A DNA stretch of 54,415 nt from an uncultured Solobacterium sp. (GCA_900552125.1 URYK01000018.1:1-54415), one strand, 5' to 3'; shown: positions 42,600-52,927, numbered from the stretch's first letter. Notes: a model not told the origin generated them from the sequence alone. Made by a program: numbers and translations.

Positions 42600-44195
42600 C
42601 TATGCATCAAAGAATTTTCTTTTATGAGGGAGATCTAGTTCATCATCATCTTCTTCATCAATTCCATATTTAAATAGATAATCTTTAATTGTTTCATAAA
42701 ACTCACTTAATTCATCTTCATCCATATTCTCTAACATATGACAGAATTCTTCTTCGTTCATTTCTGATAATGTATTTAAAAATTCATAATCTTCTTGTAT
42801 GTTATATAATATTTCTTCCTGAGCTTTGGAGATGAAATCTTCTATTCGTATTTCAATTCCTAAATCTTCACATACTCCACTTAATATCTGAGCCATATTA
42901 TCGTTATTGACTACTATGGTTTGCATACAGCCGTTAGCTTCAATATAATCACAAAGAATAGAGATGACGCAGTGACAAACATTTTTATATGATAAGTAAG
43001 CTGATTCATCTAATAGTTCTTTCTCTTGGCTTGAGAATGTTTCAAATGTCAAGTAAAGAGGAATATGTGAATCGTTTATATTTTTTGGATTTAGATCTGA
43101 TATTAAATCAATATAAATTATTGAATTCTTTGATTGTTTTTGAGTAAGCTTTTCCACATCCGCTTTAGATATATGAATCGTTATAATTTCTTGAACCATA
43201 TATTTTATCGGATAAGATATCTTCAATTGATTCTTAGAATCCCATTCTCCTAAAAGGACATGTCCATCATTATATTCCGGTAATTCTGAATAACTGCTGG
43301 CATTCAATATGGAAGTGAAATTATTTAAATCATTTATGATAGTCTGAGCGTCCTCATCATTAGGGTCATAGGGAAGAGATCCCATTCTTAGAATTTTCAC
43401 AAAATTAATGTTTTCGCTCTCCCAATCATCATCTGTTAGATCATCAGTATTGAGATGAATAATACTAACTGAATTCATAAATGTATTGGTTGATAAAGCA
43501 GGTGCATTTTCAATGCCTCGCATGAATTCAGATTCATTCTCAAAGAGGTAGATATGTATGCAATCTGTTTGTTTATTTATGGAAAGCACTTTCTTTGAAA
43601 ATGGAGTTTTTGCGATAAGAACACTCATATCTGAAAGTTCTTTCTTATCTAGCTCTTCAAAGAAAGAATCAATTGTGGAATATAATTGCTTATTTTTCTC
43701 GTCGCTTAGAGGATAATATAATTCTAATGAAGATATACCATTAAATGCATCTATTACACTTTCTTCATCAAATTTCTCAATCTTGTAATCATATTCAGAG
43801 ATATTATCGCCTTTCCACTTTAATAATTGAATTGTAGAATTTGGATTATCTATGGTTTTTTCTACTAAAATAAGTACTTCCCAATTAGCTCCATAATCAT
43901 ATGTATAATGAATGCGTAGGGAATCATAAAGATAATCGCTAAGGGCAGAATTAATACTTTTTCTTTGATGATTATATGAAAATAATAAATCATCATCTTC
44001 TGCTATTTCATCAGGGATAAATTCTAGATTAAGGGAAGGAATATTGAAATCATATAAATGAGAGCCATCCCAGTCAAACATGCTTTGTATAGCATAATGC
44101 AGGTGAAAAAAAGACATGTTTTTAGGAATCCATATACGTCTCCAGATAGGTGGTTTAGTATGTTTCAGTGTAATTTTAAGCTGATAGCCTTCCAT
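42600..44195 (-). CDS. PRiA4_ORF3-like protein with acidic tail (531 aa)
   Basis: Residues ~1-170 match the plasmid pRiA4b ORF-3-like domain, recognised by LKITLKHTKPPIWRRI, FHLHYAIQSMFDWDGSHLYDF and YDYGANWEVLI. The remaining ~360 residues are of unknown nature and end in a very acidic region (ENMDEDELSEFYE, EEDDDELDLPHK). The start is set at ATG 44195, just after gaggagatg. The domain is common in bacteria and plasmids; its biochemical role is unclear. Standard family members are about 180-200 aa, so this one carries a long extra C-terminal part. Confidence 0.78.
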   Translation of the reverse strand: MEGYQLKITLKHTKPPIWRRIWIPKNMSFFHLHYAIQSMFDWDGSHLYDFNIPSLNLEFIPDEIAEDDDLLFSYNHQRKSINSALSDYLYDSLRIHYTYDYGANWEVLILVEKTIDNPNSTIQLLKWKGDNISEYDYKIEKFDEESVIDAFNGISSLELYYPLSDEKNKQLYSTIDSFFEELDKKELSDMSVLIAKTPFSKKVLSINKQTDCIHIYLFENESEFMRGIENAPALSTNTFMNSVSIIHLNTDDLTDDDWESENINFVKILRMGSLPYDPNDEDAQTIINDLNNFTSILNASSYSELPEYNDGHVLLGEWDSKNQLKISYPIKYMVQEIITIHISKADVEKLTQKQSKNSIIYIDLISDLNPKNINDSHIPLYLTFETFSSQEKELLDESAYLSYKNVCHCVISILCDYIEANGCMQTIVVNNDNMAQILSGVCEDLGIEIRIEDFISKAQEEILYNIQEDYEFLNTLSEMNEEEFCHMLENMDEDELSEFYETIKDYLFKYGIDEEDDDELDLPHKRKFFDA

Positions 44196-44588
44196 ACAAT
44201 CATCTCCTCGTCTATATTTGTATTGTATCATGAAATAACTATTTAAAAAATAATTATTACAAATAAAATATGATAAAAGAATCGTGGAGGAAACTGTCTG
44301 TATGGTATTAATACAAGGGAGTCAAGCATACAGACAGTAGAGCATGATTATCATGATCTGGATATAGTATAACGAAATAGAATAAAGAAGGCAAAAGCTA
44401 AACTATGTCAAAATATACTTTGAAAGATATTGGTTTAATGGAAAAGAAACAAGAAACGATATGAAATATAGTTCATTGAACATGATCGGTAAATAATTGA
44501 GCTTTTTTTGTGCAAATAAAACGCAGTGTATAGAAATTAAGAGTCTGATAATTTATAATATAATTTAAAGAGAAAAAGGAGGAGAAAC
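44196..44588. other. 393-bp intergenic region with a long hairpin
   Basis: A 12-bp perfect inverted repeat, actgtctgtatg / catacagacagt, lies at 44293-44304/44327-44338 with a 22-nt loop, followed by a small catga-tta-tcatg dyad (44343-44355). A 19-codon ORF at 44405 lacks a good RBS. A TTTTTTT run lies near 44503-44509. It might encode a structured RNA, but promoter and ends are not clear. Confidence 0.4.
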
Positions 44589-45032
44589 ATGAAAGTATAT
44601 GTTGCAGGTTCTTTGTTTAATGAAGCAGAAGTGGCTCAGAGAAAAAAAGAGGGAGAAATTCTAAGAAGAGAATTTCCACAGTTAGACATCTTTAATCCTA
44701 TTGACCAGCCATTTAATGAAAATAAACAATCTTTGCCCACTCCACAGGAAATATATGATGGAGATACAAAAGCAGTAGAAGAATGTGATGTTTTTATTGC
44801 GGATCTTACAAATGAAGATGCTGGTGTCATGGTAGAATTAGGTATTGCGATAAAAACAAATACTAAGATTATCATTGGTATTAATAGTGATATTCGTTTA
44901 CAATCCGCCAATAAATATGATGTGCCTACTTATGGGATGAATCATTATGTGTTAGGTGCAATCTTATCTCATGGTTACTTTGTGAGAAGCTTTGATGAAG
45001 CAGTAGAAAAATTAAAAGAATGTTTAAAGTAA
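44589..45032 (+). CDS. Nucleoside 2-deoxyribosyltransferase
   Basis: A 147-residue enzyme of the nucleoside 2-deoxyribosyltransferase fold. MKVYVAGSLFNEAEV binds the nucleoside, ECDVFIADLTNEDAGVMVELGIAI contains the catalytic Glu (in VELG), and a C-terminal GAILSHGYFVRSFDEAVEKL helix follows. It exchanges bases on deoxyribose or removes damaged nucleotides, in salvage. Very strong aaaggaggag RBS. Monocistronic, ending in a bidirectional hairpin. Confidence 0.88.
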   Translation: MKVYVAGSLFNEAEVAQRKKEGEILRREFPQLDIFNPIDQPFNENKQSLPTPQEIYDGDTKAVEECDVFIADLTNEDAGVMVELGIAIKTNTKIIIGINSDIRLQSANKYDVPTYGMNHYVLGAILSHGYFVRSFDEAVEKLKECLK

Positions 45033-45034
45033 GA

Positions 45035-45070
45035 AAAAGCAGAGGGTCACAGGAGTGATCTTCTGCTTTT
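45035..45070. terminator. Bidirectional terminator
   Basis: The 16-bp interrupted stem aaaagcaga-gggtcac / gtgatc-ttctgctttt lies between convergent genes. Confidence 0.9.
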
Positions 45071-46799
45071 ACAATTCTTCACGAATAAATAAATGTTTAT
45101 TAGGGAAAGGAATATTGGATAGTTGTTTTACCATCATACTGATTTGTTTCTTTCCTCTTCCTTGGAGTACAGTTTCCTCATCTACATCTACGTATACAGT
45201 TCTTGTTTCCTGATAGAAATACTGCATCATGGAAGATAGGGCTTCTTCTGATGTATAGATGCATTCACTCACAAGAATTTCCTCATCGCTTTCAGTTAGA
45301 ATCATGTATCCTTTCGCAATATCTTGTTCATAATATACGATTAGTTTTTGATTCCATATAGAGATATAAGGAAGTAATTGTTTTTCATAATAGGCAATGT
45401 CTCGCAAGCGATAGCCATTTTTATTCATACAATATGCATTGTATAGAGATAATAATTCTTCTGCTTGTGTGGATTCTTTAAAGTATCCTTTCGATATTTG
45501 TGAATATTCTTCTTTTCTTAATTTATAACGGATACGGTAATATTGTTCATGGAATCCAAAGCTTCTATAGATATCCCAGTTATATGCCTGTATCAGAACA
45601 AACGGAGTATCTAATTTAGCTAATACATGATTTAAAAGTATTTTCATATAGCCGCATCCTTCATATTCAGGATCTGTTGCGACTCCAACAACAAAAGGTG
45701 TTTCTACTGGTTTATCATCTATCATGATAGAAAACCAGCGAAGCTGTAGCATGCAGATTAGTTTCTCTTTCCATGTTAGTACATAACAATTTTCCTTTTG
45801 ATATAGATTTGAGAAATAAAAATCTGTACTTTCCTTAGTTTCTTCTTCAAAGCGATTAAACCATAATTCTTTAATCTGATTTTTCATTGAATCATCAGCA
45901 GTTCGAATTTGTAGAGGTTCATAGCTACATGCAAATTTCTGGATTTTTGTGATTGGCTGCATATCTTTTTTAGCTTTTCTTAATGCAGGAGATCCCATAT
46001 CATCTTCACGATTGATATATTTAATATCTTCCTCTAATGTTTCAAGAAATAACTTTAAGATTGCGATATATAAGCCACGGATACTACGATTTGCCTTTTC
46101 TACATGAATTTGAATCATATCTTTTGCTAAACGAGAAGCAATTATAAAAGCTTCCATTTTACCATCTATGTAAATACAGCCGCCTTCTATTGGAAGGTTA
46201 TTTTGATTTTCTAAGAAAAAATGAATTCCTTTTTCTTCTACCTTTATGCTTTCCTCTTCTTCTTTTTGTGATTGCCAGAAGGATAAAAATTCATATATTT
46301 CTTCTGTTGGACAGTCTTTTAAGTTACGATATTCAAAACGATCCTGATATTGTTTTAGAAATGCATGATAATGGTTTCTTCGTTTCTGCATTTTCTTTCC
46401 GGATAAGGACTGTTGTTGGTAACGATCATAAACATAATCTCTAGCATCATAACAATCCCATACTAAAAATTTCATAGGAAATGCTTCCATAAGCCAATCT
46501 TTAAATTCTTTAGTCATAGAGTGAATTTCAAAATCAATCTGAATTTTAGAAGAATATTCCTGTATGGCTTTTACTGCTTCTTTTCGATCTTCCTTCTTAC
46601 AAAAAGGCATTATCCAGATTGGACTTCTATCTGGTATTGTTATATAAACGATTGCATATTTTGGCGTTGTCTTGAAGTATACTTCATACTTATTTGACCA
46701 CATCAACATAGTCATAGGATTAGAATTATATTCATGATAATCTGCTAATGCAGTATATGGCTGAAGTCTTTGCCAATTCTTTAAAGTTAATTTTTCCAT
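45069..46799 (-). CDS. DUF2156-GNAT fusion protein
   Basis: A 576-residue protein of two acyltransferase-like parts. Residues ~1-300 resemble DUF2156, the C-terminal phosphatidylglycerol lysyltransferase-like fold (FKTTPKYAIVYITIPD; SGKKMQKRRNHYHAFLKQY; YINREDDMGSPALRKAKKD). Residues ~310-576 are a GNAT acetyltransferase of the Eis-like type (ATDPEYEGCGYMKILLNHVLAKL, AYNWDIYRSFGF). There are no membrane helices, so it acts in the cytoplasm. Substrate unknown: lipid or tRNA-linked aminoacyl transfer and amine acetylation are both possible. RBS gaggt before ATG. Confidence 0.8.
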   Translation of the reverse strand: MEKLTLKNWQRLQPYTALADYHEYNSNPMTMLMWSNKYEVYFKTTPKYAIVYITIPDRSPIWIMPFCKKEDRKEAVKAIQEYSSKIQIDFEIHSMTKEFKDWLMEAFPMKFLVWDCYDARDYVYDRYQQQSLSGKKMQKRRNHYHAFLKQYQDRFEYRNLKDCPTEEIYEFLSFWQSQKEEEESIKVEEKGIHFFLENQNNLPIEGGCIYIDGKMEAFIIASRLAKDMIQIHVEKANRSIRGLYIAILKLFLETLEEDIKYINREDDMGSPALRKAKKDMQPITKIQKFACSYEPLQIRTADDSMKNQIKELWFNRFEEETKESTDFYFSNLYQKENCYVLTWKEKLICMLQLRWFSIMIDDKPVETPFVVGVATDPEYEGCGYMKILLNHVLAKLDTPFVLIQAYNWDIYRSFGFHEQYYRIRYKLRKEEYSQISKGYFKESTQAEELLSLYNAYCMNKNGYRLRDIAYYEKQLLPYISIWNQKLIVYYEQDIAKGYMILTESDEEILVSECIYTSEEALSSMMQYFYQETRTVYVDVDEETVLQGRGKKQISMMVKQLSNIPFPNKHLFIREEL

Positions 46800-47001
46800 A
46801 GTACCTCACTTATATTCGTATTTATAGGGTAAATCAATATAAATAGTATTCCGATTATATGATAAAGTATATAAAAATTTAGCAATTTATTCAAATTATT
46901 AGCTCTTGGTTATTTAAATTATAGCATATAAAATAGCTTTACGTTCTATTCAGTTTTCTTGTAAAATAAAGCTAGCAATAAATCATAAGGAAGGTGAATT
47001 T

Positions 47002-47670
47002 ATGGAAGTAACAATTAGCCAGTCATTAACAGATATTCTTGATAATGTACAGTTAGGAGTCATTGAATATGAAGTAGATGTAGTAACAGATGATGATAAT
47101 GTAAATTGTTATTTTGAGAAATGCTTAAAGAGCTTAGATAGTCTTGCCGTAGAAGAAATTAGTCATATACAGGCTATTCAGGATACCAGAGAAGCTTATA
47201 AGAAATTAGGGAAAAGTCCATCGAAATATCGTAATGCCAGTGAGGCTATGCTTAGAAGAATAGCTAATAAAAAAGGATTATATCGAGTGAATAATGTGGT
47301 GGATGTAAATAATATCATGTCAATCACAACAGGGTATTCCATTGGTTCTTACGATATGGATAAATTACAAGGGAATATATATTTTGATAAAGCAGGGGCT
47401 TGTACCTATAAGGGGATTGGGAAGGAACTTGTAAATATTGAAAATCTGCCTGTTTTAACTGATGATATCGGTTTTTTTGGAAATCCGACAAGTGATAGTG
47501 AGCGTTCTATGGTAAAAGAAGGAAGGCATCAAATCATGACAGTGATTTATTCTTTCAGTAAGGAAGATATAACGGTTGTTGTGGAAAAGTATGTAAAGCT
47601 GTTGAAGGAATTGATGGTAGATAGAAGTTTAAGAATAGTAAATACTAAAGTAGTTCATAAGAATAAATAA
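47002..47670 (+). CDS. B3/B4 tRNA-binding (editing-like) domain protein
   Basis: A 222-residue stand-alone B3/B4 domain, homologous to the editing module of phenylalanyl-tRNA synthetase beta chain. The pattern AIQDTREAYKKLGKSPSKYRNASEAMLRRI and LYRVNNVVDVNNIMSITTGYSIGSYD is typical. Such proteins may clear mischarged tRNA or bind unusual amino acids, but activity is unproven for most. Good RBS (aaggaaggtg). Monocistronic. Confidence 0.85.
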   Translation: MEVTISQSLTDILDNVQLGVIEYEVDVVTDDDNVNCYFEKCLKSLDSLAVEEISHIQAIQDTREAYKKLGKSPSKYRNASEAMLRRIANKKGLYRVNNVVDVNNIMSITTGYSIGSYDMDKLQGNIYFDKAGACTYKGIGKELVNIENLPVLTDDIGFFGNPTSDSERSMVKEGRHQIMTVIYSFSKEDITVVVEKYVKLLKELMVDRSLRIVNTKVVHKNK

Positions 47671-47677
47671 GATAAAG

Positions 47678-47721
47678 AAAAGAGGATTATGGTGATTGTT
47701 TTATCACTATCATCCTCTTTT
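47678..47721. terminator. Bidirectional terminator
   Basis: The stem aaaagaggat / atcctctttt (10 bp) contains an inner ggtgat / atcac dyad and lies between convergent stops. Confidence 0.9.
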
Positions 47722-47726
47722 ATGAT

Positions 47727-49688
47727 TTATTTTGTGTAGTTGCTTAAGATTGCCTGTACTTTTGGAATTACATAGTGACTTTGTCCAATTTCTTTAGTAT
47801 CATCAATCATTACAGTAACGGCAATATCATCATTAACAGCACATAGCCAGCCAATTTCTTCTTTGCCTTCTTTAACCTGTGCTGTACTAGTTTTTCCACC
47901 AGCATTTGTTGGGTTATCACCATAGCTATCCATCGCATCTTTTAGATTTGTAAACATGGTATTTGCGGCATCTGCGGAATATGCATTTTCCACTAAAGTT
48001 TTAGTTTTTCCATCTTCATATACAAGATAAGGCTGACGGATACTTCCATCATTCACATAAGCTGTATATAAAGCATTTAAATGAATAGGAGTTAGAAGAA
48101 GGTCTCCTTGCCCATATCCTGTTGCGGCTAATTTCTGATCATTGTCTAATTCATCACCATAAGTAGAAGTTGCTAGGGTAAATGGGAAATCAATTTTCTT
48201 ACCAAACCCGATTTTATCTAGATAAGAAGAGAATGTTTTGGCACCGATCTTATCCGCAATCTGAGCCATTACGATATTATCGGAATATACAATAGCATTA
48301 TGAAGATTGCTAGGTTCATCATAAGATTGCGTTGTAGTTACATAATTATCTCCCCAGCTAGAATCTTTCTGCCACTTATCCGTTTTCTCAAAAGTTGTAT
48401 CAGAAGTAATTGTTTTGGAATCTAAGGCAATAGTACCAGTAATCGCTTTAAAAGCAGAACCAGGACAATAAGCAGAGATGTAGCGGTTTAATAATGGATT
48501 TAAAGGATTATTATTCAATTCTTCCCATGATTTGCTGTCCATGCCTAATACAAAATCATTTGGATCATAGGCAGGCATACTGACCATAGCTAGCATTTCT
48601 CCTGTTTTAGAATCCATAATAACTGCACTTCCTGCATCATCTTTCACTTGTTCATAAGCGATTTTCTGAGCATTCATATCTATTGTTAGTTTTACATCTT
48701 TTCCATTCTGAGCTTGTTTTTGCGCAACGGTTGTTTTTTGATTCCCCTTTTCATCTATAATATAGATACTGCATCCATCAGTTGCGCGAAGTGTGCTTTC
48801 ATATATACTTTCTAATCCGGTTTTTCCAATCATGCTTGTAGAAGTATAGCCTTCTCCTTCATGATTTTTTAAATCTTCTTCCGTAACAGTTTGGATATAG
48901 CCTGTTAAATGGGCTGTCATTTCACCATATGGATAAACACGCCCAGTGGTTTGTTGAGCCATGGACCCATCAATGGCATTCCAATCATCTTTGATATCCT
49001 GATAAGTATTCTCAGAAATAGATTTTATAGGAACAAACATTCCTTTCTGAACCCAAGAGGCAGATAAGCTCTGCGTTATGCTATCTTTAGAAACATCTAA
49101 TACTTCTGCCGCTTTAGATATACTATCCTGTTCATCTTTCATACTACCTGCCACAAAACCAACTTGGTAAACTGTTCCCTGTGTAGCTAGATACTCACCA
49201 TTACGATCCAGTATACTTCCTCTTTCTCCGCTTGTGACATTAACACTTACTTTATCAGAATCTGTTAGATCTGGAAAAATCTGTGTACTATCCCAGACAA
49301 TTTTTGCTTCTCCATCTTCTTCTTTCACAACTACGCTATTATCAAAAGAAAGTTTTCCCGCGGCACTTTGAAGAGTCATATTATATGTAAACTCTGTACC
49401 GGCATCTGTTTTCTTCTCATCGGTAATATCCATTGTGATATTGTTTGCGTCGATTCCTTCATAAATATTTTGAACACGAGTTACGAAATCCTCTTTATTC
49501 CAGTTTTGTTTGGAATCGCTGCTAATTAAGGAGTACATGTTTTCATATTCTTTCTTATTTATATACTCAACATATTCATTTAATACAGCTTCTTTAGAGT
49601 CTTTTCCTAAAAAGAAAAATCCGGCAATCCCGATGACGATGACTGCGGCAATTACTCCAATGATAATCCCTATTTTCTTATCTTTCAT
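47727..49688 (-). CDS. Class B penicillin-binding protein with NTF2-like domain (PBP3/MecA type)
   Basis: A 653-residue transpeptidase. An N-terminal membrane anchor (IGIIIGVIAAVIVIGIAGFFFLG) is followed by an NTF2-like MecA_N domain (~30-140), a dimerisation/pedestal domain (~150-320, GERGSILDRNGEYLA) and the transpeptidase. Active-site motifs are SAFK (Ser411 in PGSAFK) and SDN (IVYSDNIVMAQ). The third motif reads KTS (GGKTSTAQV) where KTG or KSG is usual. It crosslinks peptidoglycan at the membrane's outer face. The KTS box could alter beta-lactam affinity. Identity is firm; the motif change is verified in the DNA (minus strand near 47890). Confidence 0.92.
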   Translation of the reverse strand: MKDKKIGIIIGVIAAVIVIGIAGFFFLGKDSKEAVLNEYVEYINKKEYENMYSLISSDSKQNWNKEDFVTRVQNIYEGIDANNITMDITDEKKTDAGTEFTYNMTLQSAAGKLSFDNSVVVKEEDGEAKIVWDSTQIFPDLTDSDKVSVNVTSGERGSILDRNGEYLATQGTVYQVGFVAGSMKDEQDSISKAAEVLDVSKDSITQSLSASWVQKGMFVPIKSISENTYQDIKDDWNAIDGSMAQQTTGRVYPYGEMTAHLTGYIQTVTEEDLKNHEGEGYTSTSMIGKTGLESIYESTLRATDGCSIYIIDEKGNQKTTVAQKQAQNGKDVKLTIDMNAQKIAYEQVKDDAGSAVIMDSKTGEMLAMVSMPAYDPNDFVLGMDSKSWEELNNNPLNPLLNRYISAYCPGSAFKAITGTIALDSKTITSDTTFEKTDKWQKDSSWGDNYVTTTQSYDEPSNLHNAIVYSDNIVMAQIADKIGAKTFSSYLDKIGFGKKIDFPFTLATSTYGDELDNDQKLAATGYGQGDLLLTPIHLNALYTAYVNDGSIRQPYLVYEDGKTKTLVENAYSADAANTMFTNLKDAMDSYGDNPTNAGGKTSTAQVKEGKEEIGWLCAVNDDIAVTVMIDDTKEIGQSHYVIPKVQAILSNYTK

Positions 49689-49903
49689 AATAGAATCCTC
49701 CTACTAACTATATTTATTTTAACATAAGTATTGTTGTGATAATGTGTAAAATTATTAAATTTCGTTCATAATTACTTTAATTTATACATAACCTATGGGA
49801 CAAATTGCAGAAAGTGAGGAAATATAAGACGAACTAATGAATTTGTCCAATGTTTTTTAAGAGAATAGTGTTAGAATAAATATAAACAAGGGAGGTTATG
49901 TAT

Positions 49904-52504
49904 ATGTCACAAATAGATCATTGTGATGACACAAAGGTTGATTATGAAAGAGGATTAACATCAAAACAGGCAGAAGAAAATTTGAAGAAATATGGAGAAA
50001 ATCGATTAGCACAAGAGAAAAAAAGAACAAATATTCAACGCTTTATAGAACAGTTTAAAGATGTAATGATTTTAATTCTGATCTTAGCGGCGATTATTTC
50101 TTTTATTACAGCAAGTGCTGGTGATGATCCAACTGAGTATTTTGAACCATTTTTAATTTTACTCATTGTAGTTTTAAATGCCATCCTTGGTGTTATGCAG
50201 GAGAGTAAAGCTGAAAAAGCTATGGAGGCATTAAAGGATTTATCTGCACCACATGCTCGTGTTATTCGAGATGGGAAGGAACAGGTTATTGATGCGACAC
50301 AATTAACTGTAAATGATATTATCAAAGTAGAAGCGGGAGACTTTGTTCCTGCAGATGCAAGATTAATAGAAAGCTTTAGCTTGAAATGTGAAGAATCCGC
50401 ATTAACAGGAGAATCCGTGCCATCTGAAAAGGACGCAAAAGCGGTTGTAGAAGAAAATGCCCCTATTGGTGATAGAAGTAATATGATATTTTCTGGATGT
50501 AGTGTTACTTATGGAACAGGGAAGGCAATTGTTACGGCAGTTGGTATGCAGACAGAAATGGGTAAAATTGCAGGATTGTTAAGTAATGAATCTTCTACAC
50601 AGACACCACTTCAAAAGAAACTAGCTCAGTTAGGGAAATATTTAGGAATTCTAGCCATATTAGCTTGTGCTATTATATTCGTAGTTGGTTTACTAAATGG
50701 TATTCCTGTATTGGAAATCTTTATGACTGCTGTTTCTCTTGCAGTTTCTGCTATACCAGAAGGATTGCCAGCAATTGTGACAATTGTATTATCCATCGGT
50801 GTTCAGCGTATGGTTAAGAAAAATGCGATTATCCGCCGTTTGCCTGCAGTTGAAACACTTGGTGGAGCCTCTGTTATCTGTTCTGATAAAACAGGAACAT
50901 TAACACAGAATCGTATGACATTAGTGAAAGCATATTTAGATGAAGGCAATCAGATAGAAACAATTTCTGATCAGAATAGTGAAGCAATACGTAACCTTTT
51001 AATGATGGGAACTCTATGCAGTGATGGTTCTATTTCTATCGAAAATGAACAAGTACAGCACATAGGTGACCCAACAGAAACCTCTATAATATATGCTGCA
51101 TATCGTAATCATATGACAAAGGATCAATTACTAGTGAAGTATCCTCGTATAGGTGAAATACCATTTGATTCTGATCGTAAACTAATGACAAGTATTAATC
51201 GAATGAATGGAAAGAATATTGCGATCGTGAAAGGTGCTTTTGATGTCATGATGAACCGCTGTATCAAAGGTAATTTAGAACATGCGAAAGAAATAAATGA
51301 ACAGATGAGTAAGGAAGCATTACGAGTATTAGCGGTTGGCTATAAAGAATTAGATAAGATACCAGAAACTTTAGTGCCAGAAGAAATTGAATGTGATTTA
51401 ACCTTCATGGGATTAGTTGGTATGATTGATCCGCCTCGTGAAGAAGCTAAAGCTGCCGTTGCGGTTTGTAAAAAAGCTGGAATTCGACCTGTTATGATTA
51501 CGGGAGATCATGTTGTGACAGCTAGTGCTATTGCTAAACAATTAGGAATTATGGATGATGACGATTGTGCAGTAACTGGAGTAGAACTAGATGCGATGAG
51601 TGAAGAAGAATTAGATGCAAAAGTCGAAAATATTGCAGTATATGCCAGAGTATCTCCTGAAAATAAAATTCGTATAGTAAAAGCTTGGCAGAGAAAAGGA
51701 AAAGTTGTTTCTATGACTGGTGATGGTGTAAATGATGCACCGGCATTAAAGGCAGCAGATATTGGCTGTGCTATGGGAATTACCGGTACAGATGTTGCCA
51801 AAGGAGCAGCTGACATGACCTTGACAGATGATAACTTTGCGACAATTGTAGATGCTGTACGAGAAGGAAGAGGTATTTATGAAAATATTAAAAAGGTTGT
51901 TGGTTTCTTATTAGGAACTAATATTGGAGAAGTACTTCTAGTATTCTTTGCGATGATTTTATGGCATGAAACACCACTATTATCTATGCAATTGTTATGG
52001 ATCAATCTTGTGACAGATAGTTTACCAGCAATCGCATTAGGTATGGAAGCGGTAGAAGAAGATGTAATGGAACATAAACCAAAACAAAAGGATGAAAGTT
52101 TATTTGCTCATGGCTTTGGAGTACGTATCGTATTACAAGGTATTATGTTCGCTATCCTTTCTTTAATCGCTTATCGTGTTGGTGCAGATTATACAAATGA
52201 TCCTGCTGGCGGACAAACACTAGCATTTATCGTATTAGCTTTATCACAGATTATACAGGCATTTAATATGCGTTCAGAACATTCATTGTTTGTTATTAAA
52301 CCATTCTCTAATCATAAGTTAAATGGGGCTGCTTTAATATCAGTAGTATTAGTAGTATTAGTTGTCTTCACACCGGTTAGAACATTATTTGGTATGGTGA
52401 CTCTTCCAATTAATCTTTATGTACTTGCTCTTGTGTTAATATTAATTCCAGTTCTTGTTATGGAATTTTCAAAGAAATTTGGTTTGATCAAACATCATAA
52501 ATAA
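49904..52504 (+). CDS. P-type Ca2+-transporting ATPase (P2A/SERCA-like)
   Basis: An 866-residue cation pump. The N-terminal cation-ATPase domain ([24 protein letters not shown]), [10 protein letters not shown] actuator loop, phosphorylation site [11 protein letters not shown] (Asp328), PEGL motif in helix M4 ([11 protein letters not shown]), ATP-binding [13 protein letters not shown] and the C-terminal helices ([19 protein letters not shown]) mark the calcium P2A group. It exports or sequesters Ca2+, possibly Mn2+. ATG 49904 is preferred because ggagg lies 8 bp upstream; ATG 49898 is too close. Confidence 0.94.
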   Translation: MSQIDHCDDTKVDYERGLTSKQAEENLKKYGENRLAQEKKRTNIQRFIEQFKDVMILILILAAIISFITASAGDDPTEYFEPFLILLIVVLNAILGVMQESKAEKAMEALKDLSAPHARVIRDGKEQVIDATQLTVNDIIKVEAGDFVPADARLIESFSLKCEESALTGESVPSEKDAKAVVEENAPIGDRSNMIFSGCSVTYGTGKAIVTAVGMQTEMGKIAGLLSNESSTQTPLQKKLAQLGKYLGILAILACAIIFVVGLLNGIPVLEIFMTAVSLAVSAIPEGLPAIVTIVLSIGVQRMVKKNAIIRRLPAVETLGGASVICSDKTGTLTQNRMTLVKAYLDEGNQIETISDQNSEAIRNLLMMGTLCSDGSISIENEQVQHIGDPTETSIIYAAYRNHMTKDQLLVKYPRIGEIPFDSDRKLMTSINRMNGKNIAIVKGAFDVMMNRCIKGNLEHAKEINEQMSKEALRVLAVGYKELDKIPETLVPEEIECDLTFMGLVGMIDPPREEAKAAVAVCKKAGIRPVMITGDHVVTASAIAKQLGIMDDDDCAVTGVELDAMSEEELDAKVENIAVYARVSPENKIRIVKAWQRKGKVVSMTGDGVNDAPALKAADIGCAMGITGTDVAKGAADMTLTDDNFATIVDAVREGRGIYENIKKVVGFLLGTNIGEVLLVFFAMILWHETPLLSMQLLWINLVTDSLPAIALGMEAVEEDVMEHKPKQKDESLFAHGFGVRIVLQGIMFAILSLIAYRVGADYTNDPAGGQTLAFIVLALSQIIQAFNMRSEHSLFVIKPFSNHKLNGAALISVVLVVLVVFTPVRTLFGMVTLPINLYVLALVLILIPVLVMEFSKKFGLIKHHK

Positions 52505-52520
52505 TGATACATAATAGTTT

Positions 52521-52555
52521 AAGAAGTCATGCATAACGCGTGATTTCTTTTTTTT
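52521..52555 (+). terminator. Terminator after the P-type ATPase
   Basis: The stem gaagtca-tgc / gcg-tgatttc is followed by a run of about eight T residues. Confidence 0.8.
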
Positions 52556-52637
52556 AATAATTCTTTAACATTTCATAAGTAATTCAGAAACATGGACAGG
52601 TTAGAATATGGATGTAAACTCAAAGGAGGAATATATT

Positions 52638-52883
52638 ATGGCAAAATCTAAATTCGTAAAGGTAAATGAAAAAATTGCAGAAAATGTTGTGGAAGGATAC
52701 AAAAAAATAGAAGATGGTGTAGTTGGTGGCTATAAGAAGATAGAAGATAGTGTGGTAGGCGGATTCACAAAAATAAATGATAAATTTGTAGATAGGTATT
52801 TAGTTAAGGATGGAGAATCTTTAGAAGAGGCAAAAGCTCGTCTAGCAAAGATACAAGAAAAAAGAAATGAATTTAAGCATTAA
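52638..52883 (+). CDS. Small 11-residue-repeat protein (81 aa)
   Basis: An 81-residue protein starting at ATG 52638 after aaggagg. After KFVKVNEKIAEN come three perfectly spaced 11-residue repeats, VVEGYKKIEDG, VVGGYKKIEDS and VVGGFTKINDK, with a fourth related block FVDRYLVKDGE, then a charged helix (SLEEAKARLAKIQEKR). An 11-residue period suits an amphipathic 3-11 helix, as in synuclein-like and perilipin-like membrane-surface proteins. Short proteins of this kind occur in other Firmicutes without a known role. It precedes a polytopic membrane protein. Confidence 0.78.
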   Translation: MAKSKFVKVNEKIAENVVEGYKKIEDGVVGGYKKIEDSVVGGFTKINDKFVDRYLVKDGESLEEAKARLAKIQEKRNEFKH

Positions 52884-52927
52884 ATCAATGCACATTTTAT
52901 AGAGAAAGTATTCATTTGGTGGATAAA

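Noticed and set aside
44405..44464. 19-codon ORF (MSKYTLKDIG...) as a peptide gene
   Set aside because: There is no convincing RBS or conservation evidence; too short to support.
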